DNA from: Halichondria panicea
Lineage: Eukaryota; Porifera; Demospongiae; Suberitida; Halichondriidae
DNA length: 64,000 nucleotides
Assembly: GCF_963675165.1 (NCBI RefSeq)
Contig: NC_087387.1
Location: 4,738,990-4,802,989, forward strand
Direction of reading: 5' to 3'
Below are positions 44,712 to 56,440 of this stretch, piece by piece; the first letter of the stretch is position 1; each line of letters begins with the position of its first letter. The translations under genes and the position numbers were made by a program. The notes below the pieces were generated by a model. It did no database searches. It was not told the origin of the DNA and saw nothing but the letters and a program-made list of their open reading frames with translations.

Positions 44712-46701
44712 GTAAGTCAACGTGTTATACGGTACCCTCTTCGATGTGGGTCATTCGTTTCTCACGTTTAATTCTTAAGTTTCACCCCAAAAGCACTCTA
44801 TGTGTAACTATACACGACAATGTATAGCCAAAGTTAGCTACTTGCTTGCACCATAATCATCAAGGTGAGGTGTATTGGCATTGGCCTACAGTATTGCCCA
44901 GCAGTGACAGTTATTGTAGCCTTTAAGGAATGGATGCATGTAAAGTACTTAGTATACGTACAATTAATCCTTAATTCGAACCGTTGCCAATAATTATCAT
45001 AAACAACATTAGATTGCAATCATTAATCTTTGTATGTACACATGTACATTATTATTGTCTTTGTGCAAAAGCACAAGATATACTGTGACATGCAGCCTAT
45101 AAGCACATGTGTCATATACACACACACAGCACATACACCACTCCAGGTATGGCAAAGACCAACTCGTTCTTTTGGGACGATTGTACATATTGCTAGGTTG
45201 TACAAAGACGTTATCTCCTCCGCAGTGGGAGCCTAGGGTTTGGGATCACCAAGCACCTCCAGTGACTGTCAGCGGATTGCTGTAAAAGGTGAGGGTTACA
45301 AAGTAATGTGTTAAACCAGCATGTATGTAAATTTATAATGCAATACTAGCCATGTACGTACATTTTATCTCCACAGTTAATACTGACTCTGTCATAATCC
45401 ATGTACACGCATGTACCTAAAGTGTCTGTTTCGTTATATACGTGTGTCCATTACAAATGGTTGTGATCCTCCAACTGTGTACCTCTAACTCTAAACCATT
45501 GGATATCACCATCCCCTCATGTCCTTCTACCCACGCATTTCTGTGTCTTACATGGGGAGGTATGAGTTAGCTAGCCAGACCAAGAAACCTGGTTCAGAGC
45601 TAGCCTCTTTATATACATGTCGTCGTGTGTGCTAACAGTAGTACTGATATGCATCTCTTGTCCTTGCAGAGAACAAATTAGCTTGTGAAAGCGTGACCCT
45701 ATATACCCATTGGAGATGAAGCCAATTTATTGTGTAGGGGGTATTTACCGTATTTTTTTGTCTCAGTGTGTTGTGATTCGTGTCCCAACGACAGTGCTGG
45801 CTGCTTGACAGAAGTGATTGACCAATGGATGAAGGGTTGGTCTGGACGACCAACATGGAGTGAGCTGGCCAATCTCGTCTCAGTAACATAGGAGAGGAGC
45901 AAGTACATGTAGCAAAGGAACTTGTGACCAGCTACGAGTCTGGTGAGTATACAGTGATAATAGTTGTGTTAGGTTGTACAATCAACCCTTTATCAGAGCT
46001 ACGTAGGACTCGTGTGTCGCTTAATGTTTATTGTCTAGTGGGTCTTTACCGTCTGTTTTGGCTCAGTGTGACTGCTGCTTTTACCCAAGTGCTCTAAAGT
46101 ATTACCAAATGTACCCACTCTGAGTAGAGAGGATGTGTTTATTGGTTGACTGATGCTTCCATTTACAGCCCCTTTGTATACTTTATTGCTTCTTGATGTT
46201 TACCACTTCTAGCAGTTAGAATAAAGTTCCCATTCTGTTTACGTGTAGGGGCATGTGGCAGGGGTGCACGACTCTAAGAGGATCTTCTGAGAGGAGAGTG
46301 TGCTATATAAAATATCTCCTTGGGCAGTTCCAGCAGTGGATTGCAGCTACATCTGTTATAGAGTGTACACAAACCAGTGAGGAGGACCTTGCACATAAGG
46401 AAGTGTTTTGGTACACAGTAATATTACCTAGCTAGCTACATTGTAGTGTTTTCTAACCAGAGAGATGGGATTCTATTTCACAGAGTGTATACTAGCTAAC
46501 GTAGGTGATGTGTTTTCTCTGTGCATGGTGGCCTATATCAACCTTAGCACTCTAGTGGGTCTTTACCGTGTGTTTTGGCTCAGTGCGACTGCAATATTTC
46601 CTTTTCTGCAGCTCAAGCACACCAGTGAGTTTCTCCATAGAATCAGATTGCTCGTAGCACCAGTCGTATGCTGATGAAGGTGGCAAGAGAATTTCAAGAA
46701 A

Positions 46702-46761
46702 ATGGCTGCCCAGGTCACCCAGATTGAGAACGACAAAGATCGAGAGAAGACTCACCGATAA
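46702..46761 (+). pseudogene. Exon-like repeat, copy 2
   Basis: Frame MAAQVTQIENDKDREKTHR then stop. Shares A-A-x-x-T-x-IEND-x-D-x-E with the piece at 44,648. Preceded by the same 'ctgcagctcaagcacacc' block seen at 42,424. Confidence 0.3.
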
Positions 46762-47414
46762 GAGAGAGTACATGTAAGTCAATATACAGTACCCCCTTAG
46801 ATTATAGGCACGTAGTTCACATTTAAAGGTCGTCAGTTGAATCCGAAGGTCGGGTGGAGATGCTGGCGTGATAATATCGGTTTACGCGGGCACAGTCTTT
46901 GTGGCTTAACCTGTTGACCCATACTTGCATTTTTTTTGTCATCTTGTTGTGGGGGCTGGCTATGCGTTTAGGCCACTCTTTTTATTTGTTGAACACACAA
47001 TCAGCATGAGCTTGCCGTCACACAAACACGAAGTTTAACCCCACTCTCTTTTGAGTAGCCCCACAAAATTAGCGCCACTGTTTTTAGCTTGTCGCCACAC
47101 AAATACAAAGTTTAGCCCCCCTACTCTTAGCATACTTTTAGAACAAATAGTATGCCATACAATGGAGGATTTCAAGTTGGTGGCAGAAGTTAAAAGTTGA
47201 AGTGCACTCAGCCATGACCCCTCCCCCCCACACACACACATGTACACACACACCGTGCACTGTGCACAGGAGGATAGTCAGGGTCAATTAAAAGGATTCC
47301 TGATAACTTATTTGCATTCCGCTCTTTCTTTCTTACCTCTAACCACTAGCGAGGGGGTTGGAGATAATTAAGTCCGCTGGAAGCAGATTTGAATTGACCT
47401 TGAATATCCTCATT

Positions 47415-47417
<3 letters not shown>

Positions 47418-47452
<35 letters not shown>
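47418..47452. repeat. (CA)n microsatellite
   Basis: About 17 CA units. Confidence 0.95.
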
Positions 47453-47453
<1 letters not shown>

Positions 47454-47510
47454 CTGACAAACATTTGGTTCATATTAGCTCAGCCAACAAGTCACAAGTA
47501 AGTATCCTTT

Positions 47511-47760
47511 GTCTTCGACTTAATTCGTGGATTTGCAAAATAATGTTCACAGTTTTGCTTACTTGGAATGTCATTGCAGCCTTTTCAGAAGAGCACGTTT
47601 GTTTACGGAGTGTCAATTGGTTGATCGTTACCCATTCTTTGAGTTTGCATGCGCAGTAAAATGTATGTTCGTCATGTACATTTAAAAAAGCTATTAGTTG
47701 CTTTATGTTATATGTACGTAGCTTTGGCATCTCCACCGAGGCATCAGCACCTGAGGTGCT
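47511..47760 (+). repeat. Dispersed repeat, third copy
   Basis: Matches 16,670-16,965 and, inverted, 1-240. Confidence 0.6.
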
Positions 47761-47773
47761 AAGTATACTTAGA

Positions 47774-48187
47774 CAGAGGAGGTTGGCCACGCGTCATCAA
47801 TTTTGTGACGTATGTGATGTCTCTGCTCAGGTTACCATGGATACCGAGCAACTGTAAAAAGAATGTATGGCTACTGTTACTTTGCTAGCTTATAACTGTT
47901 GTCTAGTTGGACCAGGATTAGTTAGACTATAGGGTAGAGTATAGCTCAGCGGTGCTGCATGTAGCTTGTACTGTACTGGCTGACTATATGCACTGATAAC
48001 TCGCCAGAATAGAGGGGATCGCTGGGGATCGGGTTGGTTAATGATAGCCAGAGAGATACATAAATGTTGCTTTCAGTCTCCAATGACCGTGCAACACCAG
48101 CTAGAAGTTTACATGGAAAACCCTTGTCAATTTCTATGCCAGCTCAGCAAAAAAAGTGGTGCACGTGATCGTGTCCAACCTCCTCTG
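47774..48187. repeat. MITE with CAGAGGAGGTTGG ends, third copy
   Basis: Ends CAGAGGAGGTTGGCCACG and CGTGTCCAACCTCCTCTG; borders the ribozyme dimer on its left. Confidence 0.65.
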
Positions 48188-48508
48188 ATGCTTAGATCAT
48201 GTTTGTCATAAATACTGCAATTTGATTGGCTAAAGGAATTAAGTGTTCTATCCAACTTAGAAAATCATGTATATACTTCACTTAGAAAATCATGTAGAGA
48301 TAAGAACATTCAAATCTGATTGGCTAAATACCCATGGTTGCTATGATCTAAAATGCTTAGACGTACACTGTTTAGGAAGTTTCCACGTGATTTAGAAGTC
48401 CTCAGGGCACTGCGTTCGAGATACTACGACCAGCCCTTTGGGCTTCTAAATCATGCAGAAACTTCCTAAACAGTGTCTAACTATTGCATAATCATACCAT
48501 GCAACTGC

Positions 48509-48576
48509 ACTGTGCTGATGAGGCCCAATAAGGCCGAAACCATCTGACCATAATTATAAGGCAGATGGTCCACAGT
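48509..48576 (+). ncRNA. Hammerhead ribozyme, type I, copy 1
   Basis: Core CTGATGA (48,515-48,521) and GAAA (48,536-48,539). Stem I ACTGTG/CACAGT (48,509-14 with 48,571-76). Stem II GGCC/GGCC (48,522-25 with 48,532-35) with a CAATAA loop. Stem III of eight pairs, ACCATCTG/CAGATGGT (48,539-46 with 48,562-69), loop 15 nt. Predicted cleavage is after C48,570 in the classic GTC triplet. Every conserved core position is met. Confidence 0.93.
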
Positions 48577-49326
48577 TGTTAACATACGATTGGCATATCA
48601 ATTTGAAATGCAAATTATTTACCTCTACTATAGTGTTGAGAGGCATTAGCAAGCTATAGCGCACGCTTGCAACACTCATGTAAGTTATGTGCATGACCAT
48701 TATATAATTTGACAACATAATTGCAAAACAACAAGCGAGAGCTAGCTAGTGACAAGCTACTGAGTGGGAGTGATAAGTGAGCATCAATAACAACGCAGAA
48801 ATACAATCAATTAGTGTTTGTTTTCAAGAGCGTTTGTAATTAATGTATAGAATTAGCTAGTGTATGTTTTGTTTTCCCCTTTTCAAAGGACGTTCATTCG
48901 GCCGGTTTCCAAGACACCTTTGAGGTACGGCCTTCATCTCGCTTTTTTTTTTCGAGGTATCGCCAGTAGCCATATAACCCCGCTCACATCACCATCATGT
49001 TTGCCATAAATACTGCAATTTGATTGGCTAAAGGAATTAAGTGTTCTATCCAACTTAGAAAATCATGTATATACTTACTTAGAAAATCATGTATATACTT
49101 CACTTAGAAAATCATGTAGAGATAAGAACATTCAAATCTGATTGGCTAAATACTCATGGTTGCTATGATCTAAAATGCTTAGACACTGTTTAGGAAGTTT
49201 CCACGTGATTTAGAAGTCCTCAGGGCACTGCGTTCGAGATACTACGACCAGCCCTTTGGGCTTCTAAATCATGCAGAAACTTCCTAAACAGTGTCTAACT
49301 ATTGCATAATCATACCATGCAACTGC

Positions 49327-49394
49327 ACTGTGCTGATGAGGCCCAATAAGGCCGAAACCATCTGACCATAATTATAAGGCAGATGGTCCACAGT
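49327..49394 (+). ncRNA. Hammerhead ribozyme, type I, copy 2
   Basis: Identical ribozyme in the second unit: stem I 49,327-32 with 49,389-94, CTGATGA 49,333-49,339, predicted cleavage after C49,388. The ribozyme is unchanged while its surroundings carry several indels. Confidence 0.93.
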
Positions 49395-49853
49395 TGTTAA
49401 CATACATATCCTATTGTAAAAACAACCCATTTATAATGAAAAACTCAATTTGAAATGCAAATTATTTATATACCTCTACTATAGTGTTGAGAGGCATTAG
49501 CAAGCTATAGCGCACGCTTGCACTCATTTTGTAAGTTATGTGCATGACCATTATATAATTGACAACATAATTGCAAAACAACAAGCGAGAGCTAGTGACA
49601 AGCTACTGAGTGGGAGTGATAAGTGAGCATCAATAACAACGCAGGAATACAATCAATTAGTGTTTGTTTTCAAGAACGTTTGTAATTAATGTATAGAATT
49701 AGTGTATGTTTTGTGTTTTCCCCTTTTCAAAAGGACGTTCATTCGTTTCATTCGGCCGGTTTCCAAGACACCTTTGAGGTACGGCCTTCATCTCGCTTTT
49801 TTTTCTCGAGGTATCGCCAGTAGCCATATAACCCCGCTCACATCACCACGGGA

Positions 49854-51019
49854 CACTGCAGGAAATAAACACACAGTCACATTGCATTCTCATAATCGTC
49901 TTCACTCACTGTATTAACGCTCAAAAGAAATGTTTAAGAACAATGAAGTTGCCCATTGTTTTGTTGGTGTGTTCGTTAACTGTAAGGTCTCTTGCACCAG
50001 CTAGTGTGCTCATAGAGACACAAACGGAAGGAATACTTTTAGGCTACACATACATGTTCAAGTGCAGCTACATTCTCACTAGCCTCGATCGCAGTCCCTC
50101 TCACTAGAGGAAGGCCTGGTAACCAACCATGCACCGTTCACGTTCAATTTTTTCGAATTCTTTACCCAACGAAAATTAACTGCTACAGTAGTAAAGTTTT
50201 TAGTACTTATGGTTACCAACGTGGTTGATTAAACTTAGCCTCTACACAGGCTCTCCTTTTTCTGTTCTTTATCACAATCGTTCAATAAGATAAAATACTG
50301 TCTTAATCGTTCAATGAGATAAAATACGGTAGTTAATTAGAGGAATAAAGAAAGAAATAGACGTAGAGTTAGGAAAAGGAGAGCCTGTATCGGGAAGTCG
50401 CGTGAGGGTAGAAGGGTGGTAGAAGGGTGAAAATGAGCGTGGGCATGCTGAGCTAGAGATGTTGGACTGCCCACACAGATATCTATGACTAATAAAACTT
50501 TGCCTGCAGCATGCAAGCTGGACATGGACTTGGAACTGGAAGTTTGCAAGCACTATAGCTAGCTATATACCTTAGGCTTAGCTAGATGATCTACTAGTCT
50601 AGATTGTGTGTTCAGATTCTATCAGACTATTACCTTTTCTTGTGTCTTTCTACATGCTAGTATAGATCAAGAATAGCTTAAGTTAGTCATCATTATCATA
50701 TATAGCAGGTAGCTACTGCCACCAGAGCTGGCCACGCTGGTTCTCTGATCTGACTTGCAGCACAGCTTGGTGGTTGTCTCAGTACAGTCTTATTAACTCT
50801 GAATGCGTGGGAGAATACCTTACGTCACGATTGTGGGCTACATATCGCCCACGTTCATAAAAATCCTTGTGGATCACGCGATTTCCCAAACCAGGCCTTA
50901 CTTTTTCTTAACTGTACGCCCATTTCTTTCTTTGCTGCCTCACTAGCACTATGTCTTTCATGGATGAACAGTGACAACAGCAAGAAAAAGTAAGGCCAGG
51001 GAACGAGGCTAGATTAAAC
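49854..51019. other. Unannotated stretch right of ribozyme dimer
   Basis: No convincing gene. It contains a 'ggccttactttttctt' inverted pair (50,897-50,996) and single ends of the TAGCCTCG-type element (50,083 and 51,000). Confidence 0.4.
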
Positions 51020-51221
51020 TACCGTATAGCACGAAAATTTCGCGGATTTCGTGGGTTAGCCGAAAATTAAGTCCACGAAGTAGAATTACCTGTTACAAGT
51101 CATGTATGACGTAAAGGCATGGCTTCTGGTAAGCAGTCATTCTGCGAACTTGTGCAACGAAATACTTTTAGAGGCCAATCCACGGAATATAAGTGCCTTG
51201 AAAATTTCGCGCTGTACGGTA
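51020..51221. repeat. MITE, TACCGTATAGC family
   Basis: Ends 'taccgtatagcacgaaaatttcgcg' and 'gaaaatttcgcgctgtacggta'. Confidence 0.8.
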
Positions 51222-51331
51222 TTAGAAATGAAGAGAGGAGAGATAATCGCCATCACAACTCTAGGCTCATACGAGGAGCACTGATCTTTCTAGTAGCTAT
51301 CAGATGGGCTAGAACCTTCAATCAAAGTTTC

Positions 51332-51511
51332 CACCGTATAGCAGGTTATTTTCGAGGCACTAAATGTTCGCGGATTGGCATTTCGAGGATAGATGTTCAA
51401 TTGACCACACCCCTATAGTAGAAAGGCTCAATACCGGATGTAAACCAATTTTCGAGGCACTAAATGTTTGTGTTTCTGGGCCAATCCTCGAAAATAACCA
51501 GCTATACGGTA
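51332..51511. repeat. MITE, ACCGTATAGC family, adjacent copy
   Basis: Ends 'accgtatagcaggttattttcgag' and 'tcgaaaataaccagctatacggt'; interior repeats 'gaggcactaaatgtt'. It lies only 110 bp from the previous member. Confidence 0.82.
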
Positions 51512-52194
51512 AACGGTTGCGTGTATTCCAGAACTGGTCATTTTCCTGTTTGAGAAATTATAAATTATAAATTTATATATAGACGCCGCCCCAACCCCCC
51601 TGTTTGAGTGAGAGACCCGCAACATTATTGGATATTTGTTCCCGTAAATACTGATTTATCACAAAAATATCTTGACAAAGTCATACAAAGAGCTACTTTC
51701 TATATACTATAAGCATATAGGATGTTCTTGGTATCAAAATGTAGCCCATTTATCTGTAAACTTACTACAGAAATTTGAAAGCTAAGCTATTAATTTTTCA
51801 AAAGTTATTACTCTAACCAAAAGTGTACCTGAAAACCAGTAAATCATGAATTATAAACACTGTGAACATTTGTAACACCCATAAAGGGATGGCCAGGATA
51901 CTTAAACCATTGAACAATTACGTGATGAAGTCTAGGACCTTAGCTGTACAAGATTACTGTTTTATTACTCTAACCAATTACCCACTATAACAATTTGCTG
52001 TTGTTCTATTAATCACCACAAACCCACCACCTTATGTTTCCATGGAAACATTTTTGGATATGTTGTAGTTCAGTCATTCATTTACACACGGGTATCAACA
52101 CCATTTCTTAGAAATACTTCAATCAAAAGATATTTACATTTAAGTACAACTACTCACACATTTGTGGTAATCTACTCTCTAGACTAAATGAACT
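51512..52194. other. Intergenic, no feature
   Basis: AT-rich sequence with no motif, repeat or long frame that I can support. Confidence 0.4.
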
Positions 52195-52490
52195 GTAGGT
52201 AACACGGGTAATGTAGGTAACACAGGTAATGCTGGTAAGGTAGGTAATGCTGGTAATGTAGGTAACACGGATAATGTAGGTAATGCTGGTAATGTAGGTA
52301 ATGCTGGTAAGGTAGGTAATGTAGGTAACACTGGTAAGGTAGGTAATGTAGGTAACACTAGTAATGTAGGTAATGTAGGTAACACTGGTAATGTAGGTAA
52401 CACTGGTAATGTAGGTAATGTAGGTAACACAGGTAATGTAGGTAACGTAGGTAACATAGGTAATGTAGGTAACACGGGTATATAATGTAT
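52195..52490. repeat. GGTAAT/GGTAAC hexamer array
   Basis: About 300 bp of GTAGGTAAYRCTGGTAA-type units, 6 and 9 bp mixed. Open frames rich in T-Y-I-T or L-P-T-L-P are repeat artefacts. Confidence 0.92.
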
Positions 52491-52819
52491 TATAGGTAAT
52501 GCAGTTAATTAGATGCAGTAATGCATGTACATAGCTACGCATTATATAGGTAGGTATTTTGTAACAGTGGTAATAATTAGCGGTTGCAATAATGCAATAA
52601 TGTGATGAACACAATTTGAAACGATACTCTCCTTATAGTGACAAAGAGCACCGACTTACTCGTTTTCGTTTATAAAGAGATCAAAGTAACTATAGTCGCC
52701 ATCAAATTAAATTAATATAACCATAGATTGAACTCTTCAATCTATGATGTAACCAGCATGTTTGCTGATTTCCCAGCAATTGCACACTAATTATAATGAC
52801 TGTAACACCTACTTAATTA

Positions 52820-52945
52820 CTAATTATAATGTGTTACCTACATGTACATTACCCATGTTACCTACCTACATTACCTACATTACCCCTGTTACCTACATTA
52901 CCCATGTTACCTACCTTACCCGTGTTACCGACATTATCTAAACAC
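52820..52945. repeat. Inverted hexamer array
   Basis: The complementary array, TTACCTACATTACCC units, about 330 bp after the first. The two arrays form an interrupted inverted repeat around 'atagattgaactcttcaatctat'. Confidence 0.85.
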
Positions 52946-53596
52946 TAGGCTTATGATGTAATATAGTCTATATGATGTAATGCAAGGAATAGTTGTACCA
53001 AGAAGCACCCAAAACATAAGCCCACGTGATGTTTTAATTAGTGACTGACATTGGCGTACCTCCTCTGGCCGGGGGCTAGTGTTTAGGTGTACTATAGCTT
53101 ACCAGATAATATTTTTCCATTTCCGAATGAAAAGTATTCTCTCCCACTCCATGGCCCTCTTTGCTAACTTCAAAGAAGAACGTCTTCTTTGGGGGAGTTA
53201 CGTTGGCCATTGTAGGGTTGAGATGGTAGTGCAGGTTGGGTTGAGACGGTAGAACTGGTCAGTGTAGTACGTTAATTGGTTGCACTTGTAAGAAAGTAGA
53301 TACACAATTAACCTCTGACCCCCCACTGTCCACCTAGGCCTATGGCCTCGATTCAAGGGAATGTCAGATCACTTGCAGGGGAGTGGTCTGCCTAGCCTCA
53401 TGGGACTGATCCACCACCTGTCTGTATATACATGTTGTTTTTTCTCTCATTATTTTGCAATTAAAAAAAGACATTATACAGAGAGACAAAGGTGCAAAGC
53501 AAAAGACAGACAGACAAAGGTGCTAAGCAAAAGACATTATACAGACACAGACATTATGCATAAATTTGGCACATCCTAGACAAACAAAAAATAAGT
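52946..53596. other. Downstream region of the 365-codon exon
   Basis: No gene. A short tandem 'gcaaaagacattatacagaca' block lies at 53,460-53,560. Confidence 0.4.
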
Positions 53597-54694
53597 TCAT
53601 TTTTGTTTGTATTTCGATATCCTTCGGATTATATATGACAATGCCCCATTTGAGAAGTGACCAATCGCGGGGCATTGAGGGTACCTAAACCTTCGTGTGT
53701 ACAGGAATGTATTGTCTTTGAAATTCAGTTGTAGTTTCAAAACATCTAAATCTGTGGAAGATCCCAACGTCATCCCATACGCTGTCAGGGTAGTAATATC
53801 TTTTAGCCTCATACTCGTCCCATCTGAATCTGAATCAATCGTGTTTGCCAACACATTATAAAATTGATGACACAACACGAGCATCATATTTGCCTTTAAC
53901 TCTAGCTCAATTTCGTGTGGGCTTTGTGAGCTGCTGCTGCCCACCTTACATTCAATGATACTTGGTCGACGGAAGCTTTGAGAAGGGTCAGAAGTGGGGC
54001 TGTCAGGGCGTGAGCTGTCAAAGTCTGTATCGTCTAGCTCTCTAAAGAGGCATACACCAGTATGGTTTGATAAGACGTCTTTGTTAATGAATATGTCCCC
54101 CCCTCCCGTGAACGGGCAGACATCTAATCTCATTTCTTTAAAAAACTCTGTTGATAGTGATAGATGAATATTGTTGTGTTTTACATATGGTACCTTCTTC
54201 AGCTCATCTAACAATATAGCTGTTCGTTCGGTTTCCGTTGTCAGTCTTTTCCGACACAAAAAAGGATTCGCTAAAGATTGTTTTTCAAAATGAGTTGATG
54301 CTGCTATACAAACGCCGTTGGGGGAAGGTACATAATCGAATCGGATAGATGGGAATAAGTACTTTCCCACAGGGTTGAAATTAGTCAGCAGGTTGTTTTC
54401 TTCAATTAAGTCTGATGGTTCAATTAAGTCTACAGTAGTTTGACATATTTGTTTGTGACATGTACTAGATGTGTCCCGACAGCCAGCTGTAGTGTCGTAA
54501 ATAAACCCGTATATGATTACATTTGGACACCAAATTACATTTCTGAAGCATCCACTAGGCAGTTCGAAAGGTAGGGGAATACCTAAACGTCTTATTTCGT
54601 CTTTCATATATATTTCTTTGGATGGTAAACTACATTGATGTAAAAATGGGCAAGGCCCAACAGCAAGTAGAAATGATGTAGTTATCCGTCCAAC
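53597..54694 (-). CDS. Hypothetical protein, last exon, possible nuclease fold
   Basis: The longest open frame of the window: 365 codons from a consensus acceptor (TACTTCATAG/GTTGG) to the stop. The first ATG is 29 codons in (MKDEIRRLGIPL), and the preceding residues (TTSFLLAVGPCPFLHQCS) read like continuing protein. Upstream coding may exist at 54,780-55,000 but I could not fix the junction. Counting from that ATG, D171 in GGGDIFIN and E219-x-K221 in SIIECKV fit a D...ExK arrangement as in PD-(D/E)XK nucleases, followed by a helix (ELKANMMLVLCHQFYNVL). A Ser/Pro/Asp-rich insert separates them. No family is recognised with confidence. Codon usage is richer in C/G than its surroundings. Confidence 0.65.
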   Translation of the reverse strand, partial: VGRITTSFLLAVGPCPFLHQCSLPSKEIYMKDEIRRLGIPLPFELPSGCFRNVIWCPNVIIYGFIYDTTAGCRDTSSTCHKQICQTTVDLIEPSDLIEENNLLTNFNPVGKYLFPSIRFDYVPSPNGVCIAASTHFEKQSLANPFLCRKRLTTETERTAILLDELKKVPYVKHNNIHLSLSTEFFKEMRLDVCPFTGGGDIFINKDVLSNHTGVCLFRELDDTDFDSSRPDSPTSDPSQSFRRPSIIECKVGSSSSQSPHEIELELKANMMLVLCHQFYNVLANTIDSDSDGTSMRLKDITTLTAYGMTLGSSTDLDVLKLQLNFKDNTFLYTRRFRYPQCPAIGHFSNGALSYIIRRISKYKQK

Positions 54695-56264
54695 CTATGA
54701 AGTACAGAAATAGTTTATATTAAGCAGAGTTCCAATTACAATAACAAATTAACATGTAACAAAGCACAGTTCTATAGCATTGTGGTGTTACATAACCATA
54801 TAGCGAAGAGTAATTCGCCCTCGAAAAATGTGAAAATTACAAATGCGTAACAGGAAGCAATGTGCAAATGGAGGAAGACTGTTATTCTGTACCATGTACC
54901 ATACCGGTAGTTCCTGTAGTTTGGATGGAGATACTTGTATTCCTTTGTCCTGAATATTATGGATATAGATGCTGACAACACACAACAAACATGAAGTCAT
55001 TACGTACACGTGTGTGGTGCTATGAATATCATTAACTACTGGGGGGTTTAGGGCACATAGGTACAGTCAAGGGCATATACAGAGAAGAGGGCATGCAACT
55101 CACTATGTACCCTACGTACTCATCTGACTTCGTATCAGAGACCGGGTATGCTAAAAATAGAATCCAGTATACGGACGTGAACAAGTGGGCGGTGTTGTTT
55201 ACGGAGTTATAATTATGGGCATGTACATCAGAGCTGCCTAGCCTTTGCTAGCTAGCTAACAGTGGAGTATTATTAACAGTGGAGTATTATTTTAGAAAAG
55301 TGTCATGACCAGTCCTAGTCCAGCCAGGTCCAAGACAACCCCTTCGAGCGGGAAGTTAAGTGCTGGGCGCATTGTTAAGAAGTACCAGAGACTCAGGAAG
55401 ACAGGTTTATTGTACCTAGGTTTCATCTTCTTGGAGTTGCAACTGTTGGATGGTTTGCCTTTGACACTGCTAGTACGAGCCATACTGCTGCTGAGAACTA
55501 GTTTTACTATGCTGCAATCGAGCTAGCTAGTTAAGCACAGATATAAAAAAGACTTTGATTTACCTTGTGCGGTCAAAGATTACGCGTGGGCGTTTTGTGG
55601 GCAGTTTTAAAATAGCTCAATACGAAGTCGGATGATTCTGAGAATTGGGCGAGTTGCATGCCCTCTTCTCTGTATACGCCCTTGGTACAGTACAGCAGAG
55701 GAAAAAGCTCGTCCACATCAAAGGCTCGTGGGAGGAGCCCAACAAACCACACTAATGTGATGACTTACTATACAAAGACGTTTTGATGGCCCTGGCTCTT
55801 CTTCGTTTGACTTTTGTCTGGTACCTGAAATTAACAAAAGAACAAAAAGTCCATCATAAAGCAGGTAATTAATTTTTGAGGCACAACATTTTTAGGCCAT
55901 TTTTGCAAGTTCCACCGGGAGTTCCACGGAATAAAATGTTCAAGGACACCTATCAAAGTGATGGTTAGTCACCTAACATTGTTCAGATACATATTAACAC
56001 TCCACTCATAAACTACAGTAACTTTTTTTTTTAACACACAGCCAAAATCCACAACTTACTTCGTCTACTCTTTCTGATTTTTTTTCCTTTTCCATTCTTA
56101 TCAGACATTAATAGTGATAGCTGTTGATAGTGATAATCATAGTAAAACATGCTCTGACATATATCTATAAAGGCTTCTAAATTAACAACAACGCTTATAC
56201 CCTCATACGCCTATGGGTTAAACACTAGGCTCTACTCAGGTAATACCACATACCCTAATCACGA
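54695..56264. other. Upstream region of the 365-codon exon
   Basis: Open stretches at 54,788-55,009 (minus) and 55,305-55,526 (either strand) carry no motif I can defend. A donor-like 'ctacctaggt' splits the latter. Remaining sequence is unassigned. Confidence 0.35.
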
Positions 56265-56269
56265 CTGGA

Positions 56270-56440
56270 TTGTTGAGAGAGATGGTAGAGTGAGACAGTA
56301 GAGCTGGGCTGAGACGGTAGAGCTGGTACAGGTTGAGAGAGATGGTAGAGTGAGACGATAGAGCTGGTACAGGTTGAGAGAGATGGTAGAGTGAGACGGT
56401 AGAGCTGGGCTGAGACGGTAGAGCTGGTACAGGTAGTGTG
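56270..56440. repeat. Minisatellite
   Basis: Alternating 'gagagagatggtagagtgagac' and 'ggtagagctgggctgagac' units, three to four copies. Confidence 0.85.

Larger units (their letters stand above)
43005..47773. other. Repeat-rich region with exon-like debris
   Basis: No intact gene. The phrase 'agtgggtctttaccg.ctgttttggct' recurs at 44,020, 46,035 and 46,555, a 'ctgttgtatacgctgtgcc' plus poly-C phrase at 43,205, 43,797, 43,863 and 43,917, and exon-like pieces at 44,648 and 46,702. It looks like a degenerate local duplication. Confidence 0.5.
48198..49853 (+). mobile_element. Head-to-tail dimer of a hammerhead-bearing element
   Basis: Two direct copies (48,198-48,995 and 48,996-49,853) differ by small indels: a duplicated 'cttagaaaatcatgtatata' phrase and a 37-bp insert in copy 2. 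Each contains an embedded ACACTGTTT hairpin followed about 35 bp later by a hammerhead. Cleavage at both ribozymes would release one 818-nt RNA (48,571-49,388). No reverse transcriptase or GIY-YIG frame is present, so it is non-autonomous. A fragment of the same element lies at 56,517-56,580. It resembles retrozymes or tandem Penelope pLTRs. Confidence 0.75.

Noticed and set aside
46660-46710. CTGATGA at 46,671 as a further hammerhead
   Set aside because: No pairing stem II and no GAAA at the right distance; the same applies to CTGATGA at 41,407.
52150-52614. Frames of repeated T-Y-I-T or L-P-T-L-P
   Set aside because: By-products of the GGTAAY hexamer array; all three frames are open because the unit has few stops.
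55305-55526. Small basic frame on plus (SAGRIVKKYQRLRKTG) and a complementary minus frame
   Set aside because: It vaguely recalls a histone-fold start, but no conserved core follows and both strands are open; too little to name.
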